Shown here piece after piece: positions 1-10,074 of a stretch of 64,000 nt of DNA (the stretch's first letter is position 1; every line of letters starts with the position of its first letter). The position numbers and the translations under genes are program-made. A model generated the notes under the pieces. That model made no database searches. It saw only the letters and a program-made list of their open reading frames with translations, and had not been told where the DNA came from. Source of the DNA: Chaetorhynchus papuensis (lineage: Eukaryota; Chordata; Aves; Passeriformes; Rhipiduridae); NCBI GenBank assembly GCA_013396525.1, contig VWYX01000396.1:310001-374000 (forward strand). The letters are read 5' to 3'.

Positions 1-270
1 GGCGGCGTGAGGCGGCACCGGGACCAGCGGGAGGAGGGCGAGCAGAGGAGCCCGCGGAGAACCGGGACGCGGGGGGCCGGCGCTCCCTCAAGCGGCTCCT
101 GCCGCGGGACGCTCCGCTGAGGCGGGCAGGAAGCGGGAAGAAAAATCTGACCGTCCTGGAAGTCGTCACGTTAGCACCGGAACAGACACGCCTCGCTCCC
201 GGCAGGGCACCGGCTCTGCCTTGGTTCGTGGGGAAAGCAAATTACGCGCGGTAGTTTTTAATACGTATGC
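1..270. promoter_or_regulatory. CpG-rich sequence at the left edge
   Basis: Positions 1-180 are very GC-rich with many CpG dinucleotides, sharply unlike the AT-rich sequence from 800 on. One plus-strand frame (3-254) is open for 83 codons without an ATG, rich in Arg, Gly and Ala; that is expected by chance at this composition. It may be the promoter or first exon of a neighbouring gene to the left. From memory, the mammalian neighbour beyond the ATXN7L1 3' end is EFCAB10, but no EFCAB10 coding sequence could be recognised here. Confidence 0.45.
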
Positions 271-279
271 AGGTGTTGA

Positions 280-650
280 GAGCCTGTTAGTCTGGAGAAG
301 ACTGATGATACCCCCTCTCAATGCATATAACCATCTCAAAGGCCGGTGCCAAGAGGACGTGCCAGACTCTTTTCGATGGTGCTAGCGACAGGACGGGTAG
401 CAATGGACATAAAACAAAACACAAGAAGTTTCACGTTAATATGAGGAGGAACTTCTTTATGTTGAGGAAGGCAGAGTACTGGAACAGGCTGCCCAGGGCG
501 GTCGCGGAGCCTCCCTCTCTGGAGACATTCCAAACCTGCCTGGACGCGTTCCTGTGTCACCTGCTCCAGGTGACCCTGCCTTGGCATCCCTGGACGGGAT
601 GATCTCCAGGGGTCCCCCCCAAACCCTAAGGATTTTGTGATTTTGTGTTC
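280..650 (+). mobile_element. CR1 LINE, 3' end fragment
   Basis: Sequence follows the typical avian CR1 3' end: GTCTGGAGAAGA near the start, ATGAGGAGGAACTTCTT, TACTGGAACAGGCTGCCCAG, CTGGAGACATTCCAAACCTG, GATGATCTCCAGGGGTCC and a terminal GATTTTGT-type octamer repeat at 630-650. It is 5'-truncated, as most CR1 copies are, and keeps several CpGs. A 93-codon open frame inside it is part of the repeat and not a host gene. Confidence 0.88.
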
Positions 651-2854
651 TCACCTCCAGTCACGTTTCCTTCCACCGGCGGTACCACCTTCACTTCTCA
701 CTGCTCCCCAGGCACAGTCCTGGTTCATTCCCGCGGTGTGCAGGGATGCCAGGATATTCCCAGTGTCCCACACCCGTACGAGGTGCAAAACCATAGGCCA
801 GCAACTGAGAGTAAGACAGTTTACATTTTAAAACCACTATCGAGCCTTGCAGCATAGCCTGTGCAAACAGAGAAGAGACAGCAAAGAAGCTTTTGACTGT
901 ACTACCCATTGTTAGTAGAAGAAAGATAATCAAGTAAAGCATCCCACTAAAAAAAAAAATTAAGGAAATCTACAAAGATATAACTATCTGCCATCAAATA
1001 AAACCAGGCAACGATAAATGAGCATATAGTAAAGAAGAAGAGTATTCCTGTGACAAGTCTAGCACTAAATATATTTAACTATTTGCCAAAACTAAAATAT
1101 CATAAGACATTAATAGAATTCACTTATTTTTTCTTAGATAAAGTGGGAGAAAGGCAGCATCCAAAGCTGCAGAGATTGTACAGCCATGTGCTGTCTGTAT
1201 GCTCTAGTATTTTAAACTGACTATGCTACCTGCTTTGAGTCTCAGTTAGGGCTAGAGGAGCTGTAGGTTTCTAACAGCTGCCTCCTATGACAGTTGCCAG
1301 GCAGTGATGGAAACCTCCTTCCCCTAAGTAAAACATTCCATAGTTACTCAATCCATTCCTGCATTTGTCTTTTATGCCTTTCTGCAGAGCGTGCAAAGCA
1401 TTAGCAAAAGGTTTTCCTAAAAAAGAGCCATAGGAGAAAGTGTAGATTGAAATGTGGAGAAGTACAAACAGGAGAAGAGATGGTCAGCAGAGGAGACATC
1501 AAGGTATGGAAAATACATTCTTGAAAATGAGAACCTAAGGACAGGAAGATTGACAGGAAAAGAAGGAGCAAGTGAAATACTGGTTGGTAGGTCAGTGTTT
1601 GGGTCAAGGAAACCAGCATTTGGCAAAGGATGTTTCTCCTTTAGTGGTCAGCAAAGATAACCAGTATGAAATACACGTTAAGGCTAAAATTTTAAGAATA
1701 AGTACAGGAATTACAGATTTAAATGTGTTCCCCTGAGGAATAGTTAAAAAAAAATCACTAAACAGAGCAAACCCCAATTGATTTACATCTAGAAATGTAT
1801 TTTTTAAAATTCTATTTCACTGTTAAGGAAGCACAATTTATTTACTTGAAAAAATATTCTGCTAATGAATCATGTATTTATTATTTATGTAATAGATTAT
1901 TATCCTCAGTTCATATCATGATAGGACCAGCTACATATATGAATCCTAAAAGTATGATAGTTCAGGATAATTTGTAAGGAGCTCTAATGGGCTATTGTAA
2001 GAGAAATTGAACTTCTGGAGGCTGAGAAAAACAGGATTTGACAAACATCTGAAAGTATTCTGGTTCCATTATATAGATGCTGCTAAATGAGTTTTAATAA
2101 AGAGTTAAAGGACCAAATTATTTTCATGTGTTTAAAGTGTCCTGGTTATATAAATTGGATTTGTTTAAAAGGCTTAATACCTGTTGTGACAGAAGCTGAG
2201 CCTTCTACAGAATATCATTAGTAATTTAAGCCTTTTATCTAATTTAATAGGACTAAATAGACTACAATGAGTCTTCAAGAGTTGTAATGAAGAGAAACAG
2301 GGACTGCAGGTCAGATATGCAGCTGGTTCCAGCACAACCCTTTGTCTTGCAGGGGAAAACAGGCAGATGGACATATTCTTTCAAATGTGAGTGTCAGAAG
2401 ACTGAAGCCTTGGGCTGTGGAAAACGACAGGAGCAATATGATCTGGGAAAGATCCCTGGGTGTGTGATAGGCTTCCTGTGCACACAGCTGCTGAGAGCAG
2501 CTCCTCCAAGGCTTTACCTGCCTCTGCTGCTCCTCAGCATGGACACTGGGAAGCGCTCTGCTAGGGAGCAAAGAGTGAGCTGTAGGGATAGGTCCTGCCA
2601 TTGCTGTAGCTGCTTTGGAAAAGCTCCACCTTCCTTCTCTGTGTCCCCAAGCACTCCCAAGATACAGGTGAGTTCCTCATCAGGGGATTTTACATGATAC
2701 ATTTACAGAGGGAACTGCTTAACTACAGAAATACTGAGCTTCTGAGTATTAATTATGTCAACAGCCAGAACCACCTTTTTTTGTTGTTTTTACTGTATAT
2801 ACATTTGTGCTGTTTATACTGTGTATATATATGTTTTTACTGTATATATAGCAG
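651..2854. other. Intergenic, no gene seen
   Basis: AT-rich sequence between two CR1 copies. A run of imperfect TTACTGTATATA repeats lies at about 2788-2850, directly beside the second CR1. Short open frames (for example 2287-2697 plus) show no recognisable domain. Nothing else is evident. Confidence 0.5.
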
Positions 2855-3905
2855 AATAATTAAGTTGGAATGGTCCTCTGGAAATCATGTGGTCAACTCC
2901 CTTTCCTCCTCAGACTGGGCTAATTTCAAAGACCAGCTCAGGTTGTTCACAGCCTTGTCAAGTTTTTGTTGTCTCCAGAATGGAGATTCCACAACATCAT
3001 TGGGTCCATGTTCCAGTGCTCAGCTACATGGTAATGGTATCAGCCTGCATCCTTGAATCAAGCCCAGCTTTCCCCATAGGCCTCTATAGATGCAGGATAA
3101 GCAGTCCTTCCCTCAGACATCCTGGGGATAGTACCTCACTGCCCAGACTGTGCCCAAAGCTCTGAGCACAGCCCTCTCCAGTTAAAACCTGAAGCAAAGG
3201 CAGCAAGGACTGTACCTCTGTCACTTCCCTGTCCTCTGTCACCAGGTTACCTACCCCATGTAGTGGGGCCCACATTTTACTTATTTTCCTTCCATGTTAA
3301 TGTACTGGAATTGTCTTTCACATCCCTCACTAATTCCAACTCCAGCTAAGCTTTGGCTTTCCTGGTTCTGTTTCAGCCTGCCTAGGCAGTCTTTATTCCT
3401 CTAGGGCAGCCCACCCCTCCTTCCACAGTCTGTGTACTTGCCTTTTGCCTCTGACTTAGTCAGGAGCTCTCCATTCAGCCATGCTGGCCTTCTCCCATGT
3501 CTGCTCGGCTTCCTGCAGATCAGAATGGACTGCTCCTGTGCTTCAGCTAGCTCTCCTGGGCCCATCAGGGCAGTCTTCCGTGGGATTCTGCCAACAAAAT
3601 GTCTGCAGGAGACAAAGTCTGCTCTCCTGAATTCCAGGGTTGTAATTCAACTATTTATCTTCCTCACTTCCCTCAGAAACTTAAGCTTTGCTATCTTGTA
3701 GTTGCTGCTGCCAAAGCTGCCACCAGTGTCAGCACTCCCAGCAGCCCTTCCTTATGTGTGAGCAGCATGTCTAACATAGCCCCACTCGGCTTGTTGAGCC
3801 CTTCTGTCAAAAAATTGTCCTTGATGTACTACAGAAGTAGCTGGATCACCACTTGTGCCACCCCAGTCCTCTCCACAAGAACGAGAGCCTGCAGTCATCA
3901 GTCTA
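2855..3905 (-). mobile_element. CR1 LINE with the middle missing: ORF2 endonuclease-side part joined to the 3' end
   Basis: On the minus strand, 3905 to about 3160 matches CR1 ORF2 just after the endonuclease domain. A frame near 3500-3425 reads GRRPAWLNGELLTKSEAKGK, and further along come GAGTTGGAATTAGTGAGGGA, AAAATGTGGGCCC and CTGGTGACAGAGGACA, all CR1 hallmarks. From about 3150 to 2855 the sequence is the CR1 3' end (GAGCACTGGAACATG, CTCCATTCTGGAGACA, GAGTTGACCACATG). In a full element roughly 2 kb including reverse transcriptase lies between these parts; here it is absent. The frame is broken by many stops. It could be one deleted copy or two adjacent copies. Confidence 0.85.
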
Positions 3906-4867
3906 AGCTGTGAATGTTGGTGCTTTTTTGCAGCCAGTCAGCTGCAAAATAAAGGCTAAACCTGCCACCAGAAATCATGTACTGGGAAAAAAAATCAGGA
4001 ATTACAAAAATACTTCTTGTTTCTGAGTCAAGGAGAAGTAAGAATAGGTCACAACAAGGCTAGTTTGATATCAGGAGACTTTGCTGTCTTACAGAGGTGT
4101 CCACTTCTCAGTTGGCTGAAAAGCCACGAAACTGATTTCCTGCAACTATGGTTGGACTCCTGTTGAAGGCAAAGGGGAAAAAAGAAGTTATTTGAGCAGG
4201 AGCCTGCATTCTTTGAGATATACAGTATATTTGCCTGTTTAAGTGTGGCTCTGAGCCCATAGATCTTCAAAGCACAGATGCTTTTATTGCAGCAGTATCT
4301 GTAGAATGAGTTCACACTACACAGGGTGGGGGAGATCAGCGATCCATCTCCATCGCCTCAGTGTCTCTGACACCCCACAGCTCAAACAGACATTCTGAGC
4401 TACAAAAAGGTGGGGATGCAGTTAGGAAGCAGAAGGAAGTATGAATTATGCATCTCCAAAGGTTTGTGTTTCTGAAGAGTAACCCCAGTCTTCTGTACTT
4501 GAATGCAAATCCACAGTAGTCACAAAGACAGTACTTTGTAAAAGCAGAGTTACCAGGAAGAGCCCTTGTTGGTGTTACTGCTCAGATCATGTGAGTATTT
4601 GTGTAACACAAATCCTAAAGAAATGCAGCACAGAAGGAGTAGCTCAAGGCAAGATGATAAAAACAACAAAAACCCAAAATGCCCAAGCAACCACACCACA
4701 AAACCCCATCATAAATTTTTCAATAAAAATCATAAATTTTTGATTATGGGTCAAAATAACAGAAAACTAAAGAAAAAGGAAGGCAAATAATTGCACTTTA
4801 AGAGCAAAGCTGACCAGAGAAGAAAGTTACTTGTGTAGACTGTTGAGAGCATCTTAGAACTAAGGTG

Positions 4868-4946
4868 AGATATATATATATATATATATTCATACATATA
4901 TATACACATGGATATAAACATAAACATATGTATGTATATATATATT
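4868..4946. repeat. TA-rich microsatellite
   Basis: A (TA)n run at 4868-4889 followed by interrupted TA/CATA/TATG repeats to 4946. Open frames translating to repeated Tyr-Ile here are artefacts of the repeat. Confidence 0.9.
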
Positions 4947-6245
4947 CTGCACCTGTGGTGGGAAAAGCAAAGAGGTTGAGCCTGTGTAGTCATTTCCCAG
5001 TAGTGACCTATCTCACTCACCTGTGCCATAGCTCTCCAAATCAGCACTGAGGAAATTTCCCACTGGGAAGGGATGATGGTTTCTCTTCTGCAGTGATGTC
5101 TCCTCCATCACCATTTCATCTGCTGCCTCAGCAGGACCAGGCTGGAAACGAGCTGACACAGACACAGGACTCCCAGGGCTGCACTTGTTTTCATCAGGCC
5201 GTTCCTTGTACTTACACCAAAAGGCCTTCACACCTGTGGATTCTGTACATGCATTTTGTCCATGACAGACAGCTTTTCTGAAGAACTACCCTTGTGGTGT
5301 CACATCAACCATGTTAGCAACTGCTCCACGTTACTCAAACCCAGACTGAATTTCAGAACTAAATCTGTCAGGTTTGGGAAATCTGCAAAGGGCACAGCTG
5401 AAGGTAGCGCCCCATCTCAAATCCCTACTGGCATCCTTTCCCTCAAATCAAGTTCTCCTGGATCCTGATTATTATTGCTGGCAAACTTCCCCTAAAGCTT
5501 CTCTTCTCCTTTCTGTAGGGAGAAGAGATCACAGACTAAAGCTAAATATTTCTGGGTCAGCCATAAACAACAAAACCCCCACACAAAGGAATCCAGCCTG
5601 TGTAATTTCTGGTGCATTACAAAATGAGAACAAGAGCTCAGAACCATCTGCCATGGATGCTCCAGTCAAAGGGCAGACTGGGACCTGCTGCTGAATGATC
5701 AGCTTTAGCTTTCTTCTACCTAGGAAAGTATCTTTTAAAAGAGATCTGCATTTGTTTTGAGTAGCTGCTTTCAGGAAGTATTCAAGGAGCAAAACAGCAT
5801 AGAAAAACCTTGCATGAAATAAACATTCTTGTGTTCTGAAGTCGGAATCTGTTGTACGACTCTCCTCCAAATATTTCTGGAATCAGTATCTGGCATTTTT
5901 TCCAATTGTGAATCCTGACAGATTTGGAAAAATAAAACAGATCCTGGTTGCACACAGCAATGACTTTCTTCTAAAATAAATAGTTGCATGGTAAAAACAG
6001 AAGCATAAAAACAAGAGTGCAATGAATAAAGAAGTTACAGTGTGATGTGCTTCCCTCTAAAACTGGTGGTATTTAGAGCATGTTAGAGAATACGAGCACG
6101 AGAGGAGTGCTACAAGCAAAATACTTGTGCATAACCAAGAAAAGGAGGGGAAACCCAACTTCAAATATGAGAACAGCTTATAGATCATTCCAACAAACCC
6201 ACAGGAGCTAAAAAACTACTAATTCATATTTGGGAAGTAAAGTCA

Positions 6246-6400
6246 GTGGTCTTCAACCTTTGTTGGCCACAGGCAATGATGGCAAGCAAGTAATACATCA
6301 GCAATATTCTGTTTTCTTGGCTGTAGTTTTAATTTCCAATGGCTGCTAGAAATAGCAAAGCAGCTTACAAACACAGTGTCACTCTTTAGCCATACATGGG
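6246..6400. mobile_element. Possible hAT-type DNA transposon fragment
   Basis: The segment begins CAGTGGTCTTCAACCTTTG, close to the terminal repeat of Charlie-like hAT elements (CAGTGGTTCTCAACC as remembered). No matching inverted end or target duplication was found, so the right boundary is arbitrary and the call is weak. Confidence 0.25.
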
Positions 6401-7442
6401 GACCACTTGTATCAGATGAAACTTCAGCATCTACTGCTACTTCACGATGTTCATTTTTTCTATACTGGAAAAGATAAACTAAAGATTAAAAACAAAAAGC
6501 TTTCAAAAGACAAGTATCTCAAAGTATCTCACATCAAGGCATTAATTGGACAGTAAAGACGAAATTCAGAATTAGCTTTTGTGACAGGTATCAGAAAGTG
6601 CAAGACATCACACAAAAAGCTGTTTACCTAGAAGGTGAAATTTCCCTCCTTCAATTCCCTTTTCCTGCAAGGCAGCCCAGCTTCCTACCTCCTCTGCCAG
6701 TTCTGAGTGTGTGCACACAGAAATGTAGTTTGCAGTCCAAATTGCTTGCTTTTTAAAAGGATACTGTAATTGTGAGCATCTTCCCTACAGTATCTCCAAG
6801 ACAGTTCCCAGATACTTCATAAAAGGAGCATAAAAATGTACATCTTCCCCAGATTTGCAGAAGAGGGTGGCTGTGAGAGAAAGAAATGGCAATCCTCTCT
6901 GCAGAGCTGTCAAGCCAATGAACAATTTAAGTCTCATTTGATCTGTAATTGGAACAGACTTTACACAGAACAAGAATCTTAACGCCTAGATAAGAGCTGC
7001 ATTTTTAGCATTAATGATGATAAAAAGACTGGTTATAAATCTGTACTGCCCACTGAAGTGAGAATTCCGAAATCTAGCAGCTGTAACAAAGTTAATTCTT
7101 ACACTGATAAGGAATGAGAAAATGCATTCAGCTAAGCAAAGGAGCTTAAAAATGATTTATCAGTGCAAAAAACCTCAGTAGCTGATCACTGCACATGTCT
7201 TGACATGTAAATACAGAAATATTTTAGACATGAATGCCAAAAATAATCCCAGAGCAATTCAGCCCTGTGCAGAAAGCCAGGCAGATCTTTTGAACTACCG
7301 TGGAAGTCTCAGTGCAAGGTACCTACACAGTGCATTTCAGCCTCTGGGAAGAGAAAGGGCAGTCTTGCAATACACATCATTTTTGCTTTGCAAAGAGAAA
7401 TAATGACAAACCCCATATGTTTCTTACAAACATATAAATTAT

Positions 7443-7448
7443 TTTATT
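7443..7448 (-). terminator. Distal poly(A) signal AATAAA of ATXN7L1
   Basis: Canonical AATAAA on the minus strand, preceded by a U-rich tract and followed within about 35 nt by a G/U-rich element (GGGGTTTGTC on the minus strand). Cleavage is expected near 7415-7430. It is the best-formed 3' end downstream of the stop codon. Confidence 0.6.
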
Positions 7449-7464
7449 TACAAAGCCATGTTAC

Positions 7465-7484
7465 AAAAAAAAAAAAAAAAAAAA
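7465..7484. repeat. A20 homopolymer (poly(U) in ATXN7L1 3' UTR)
   Basis: Twenty consecutive A on the plus strand, read as U20 in the ATXN7L1 transcript, immediately upstream of the distal poly(A) signal. Similar long A/T runs in the window are at about 9740-9757, 16148-16166, 20097-20112 and 54701-54717. Confidence 0.85.
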
Positions 7485-10032
7485 GCAAAAAACAAAAAAT
7501 ACAATCGCTCACTAGAGAATATCTCCAGGCCCGGTGTTGAACCATGGCAGTATCAATCAGATACATGTTTGTTCTGGTTTTCCTTTTTTAAACTGTAAGC
7601 CATAGAATTTACTATTTACACCTACTTTAGACATTTATTCTGCTTACAATTATCACAAGCATGGAATGAATTCTATTTGATACTGCTAATACATAAAGGT
7701 GCAGGACAAAGAATGAAAATACTTAGTGTTACAAAATATGGATTGTAGAAAAGAAATTGGCTGTACAAGTATGGCATTTTTTTTTCTTAGAATGATTGGA
7801 CATGCTTTCTTCAAAAGTCTTCTGGAAAAGGTTCTAAAATCTGTAGTAGGAAAGCACAATATAGCAGGTGCAAATTCATTTCTGTGCAACAACAGTTATT
7901 TAATATATCCCATGACTGACCAGCTATGCAAAACCCACAGAGTTTTGTTAAAGTGCCATGGGTCAACAGCATAACAAAATATAAGGTGTAAATAGAAAAA
8001 TTTCTTTTTTTCTTCTTTTTTTTTAAAACAATAGTTCACTGAGAATCAGCAATAATAGAATATGCTGTATAAACTATTCTCTACAAAGGTCGATCAGCAC
8101 TATTTACAATTGTTACATCGATACAAAAGAAGGCATACAAGTTATCCAAGTCGCTTTTTATGGCTGACGGGCCTATGCATTGCGTATGTGTAACAACCAA
8201 AGCTTCTGAGCCTCTATTGCTGGAAACAAATCACAAGGTTTTCAGGCAAATGGGGAAGAAAAAGAACTATGAGTGAATGCTACACTAAGAATGCATTATA
8301 GGCTGGTCCAGTTTGTATCCATTTTTTTTCAAATGTTTACTTCCATGTCATTTTGCAGGCTAAAATTTCCGATACATTTAATTAAATAATGATTCTTTGA
8401 TGATGAAAGAACACCACGGGATTTTACTTCGTGCTTAACTTTCCTGAAATGCTGTCAAGGGGTAAGCCAGTTGAAAACAAAATTTAAGCAGCATTCAAAG
8501 GACAGGTTCCATAATTCAGCTTTCCAATTAAAAGATGCATGGAAACAGCTAAAGCTTCCTAAAACTACAAAATTGCTCCTTCAGTCACTGATTAGCATTA
8601 TCTCTCAGAAGCAACCACTGAATCTCACAACCACTGTTTTCCCTCAACAACTAGAAATAGCAGTTCATTGATTACAGAGGATGACTTTGTTACTGAGATT
8701 TTTAAAATCCTGCAGTTTTATAACCCAAAATAAATTAAAAAAAATCAACATAGTACTGCTCCTAAAACTGAACAAGACAAAAATTGTGCAAAAATAACAA
8801 AGATATGTACACATTTTTCAGTCTGAAGAAATGTACAATAAAAACATAATTCAAAGAACATTTTAAAAATATAAACATTGCTTAAACTTTCCTAAGTTTC
8901 ATACTGTTTCTGAAACTATACCGGTCAGTTAGCTCTGAAGTATAGCAAAACATAAATTATTACAAAATTAACACTATAAAAATTTATTTTAAGAATATTT
9001 CTAAACTTTTTTTCAAAGGGTCTAGCCTTGTTTATAATTGCTTAAACATTTTTAGTCTTAAAATTTGCCTTAAGCCTTCTTTTTTTAAAAAAGAAAGTAG
9101 TAATAATCTCCCTATTTGCAGTCTCTCGCCTTTCCCCAAGATGTAAATAAACCAGCATATAAGTGCACTTTTAACACTGTAGAAATAAAAATTAACTCCT
9201 CTGTACTATTGTTCCAGTACCTAGTATTGGCTTCCTGATTATAAAATCTATATTTTATTAAAAAATTATTCAGTAATCCTATAAGAAACACTGTCAGTGC
9301 AATTCTATTAATGCAAGCCAATCTGCTCAACTCCTGTCCTCTCAAACCCAAACTGCTCACTGAAATTATCAAGTGCTGTGTTCTTAAGGGTCCAGAAATC
9401 CCTCAGGATATGGGGATTTTACACATTGGGCCCCTGATAACAGTAATTACAGTTTGGTGCAAAATTCTGCTATGCATTGATTGAAGTATAGATTCCTTAA
9501 GAGTCTGATCCTGGAAGAGGCTGAACACTCAGAATTCCCACTGAAATTATTAAATGCTGTAGGTACAGAGCACCAATCAGGATTAGTCCCTAAAGTTACA
9601 GTGCCCCAGCTGTTTGCAAATTACTAAGAAATGCACTCAATTTTTATCCATAGGACAAGCTTAAATACAGAATTACTGTAATTTTTATTTAATGAAAAAA
9701 TTTGGAGATCCTTTAAATAAATTCATATCATGATCTGGATTTTTTTTTTTTTTTTTGGAATGTCCATTGTGTTCTGGTAAGGAAACAAAGGGAGCATTGC
9801 AATGCTAACAGCTTTAAAAGGCATGAAACAAAACCAAGCAGAACGCACAGATCAGTGGCAAATACAAGTGGAAGAACTAAACAAATCACTATTACAGTTT
9901 TCTGTAAATTTAATTTTCTTTAAAACCACAAATTCATAAAAGATTAAATCCATCTGCAGGACATAGAAAACAAAAACCCTGTGGAGTAGGGCTGCTGAGA
10001 GCTAGAGATTATAGGCTGGTTCCTTTTCCTTG

Positions 10033-10074
10033 TTATGGAAGAGTCCTTATTCTACCAGTCCGGTTTGATGTCTT
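10033..10074 (-). CDS. ATXN7L1: ATXN7L1 exon I: terminal 13 codons and stop
   Basis: Phase-0 coding part of the last exon, 42 nt, encoding KTSNRTGRIRTLP and TAA (10035-10033). The acceptor is TCTCTTTTAG. The motif NRTGRIRTLP matches the conserved C-terminus of ATXN7L1 and fixes both the frame and the gene end. The exon continues as 3' UTR. It is too short for an ORF scan and is supported by splice phase, acceptor and the family tail together. Confidence 0.93.
   Translation of the reverse strand, partial: KTSNRTGRIRTLP

Larger units (their letters stand above)
3906..7424. other. Intergenic region downstream of ATXN7L1
   Basis: AT-rich, no supported gene. Contents are a TA-rich microsatellite (4868-4946), a 13-bp direct repeat (ATCATAAATTTTT) near 4708-4742, and a possible DNA-transposon end at 6246. 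Open frames up to 113 codons show no domain or conserved motif. Confidence 0.5.
7425..10032 (-). other. ATXN7L1: ATXN7L1 3' UTR, about 2.6 kb
   Basis: AT-rich sequence following the ATXN7L1 stop codon, with many AUUUA-type motifs on the transcript strand and no open frame of note. Besides the distal poly(A) signal there are further minus-strand AATAAA hexamers at 7634-7639, 8983-8988 and 9254-9259 that could give shorter 3' ends. A transcript-strand poly(U) run (7465-7484) lies just before the distal signal. The end near 7425 is inferred from the signal position; no transcript data are available. Confidence 0.7.

Noticed and set aside
321..602. 93-codon plus-strand open frame
   Set aside because: Lies inside the 3' end of a CR1 copy.
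3599..3913. 104-codon plus-strand open frame
   Set aside because: It is antisense to CR1 ORF2 sequence.
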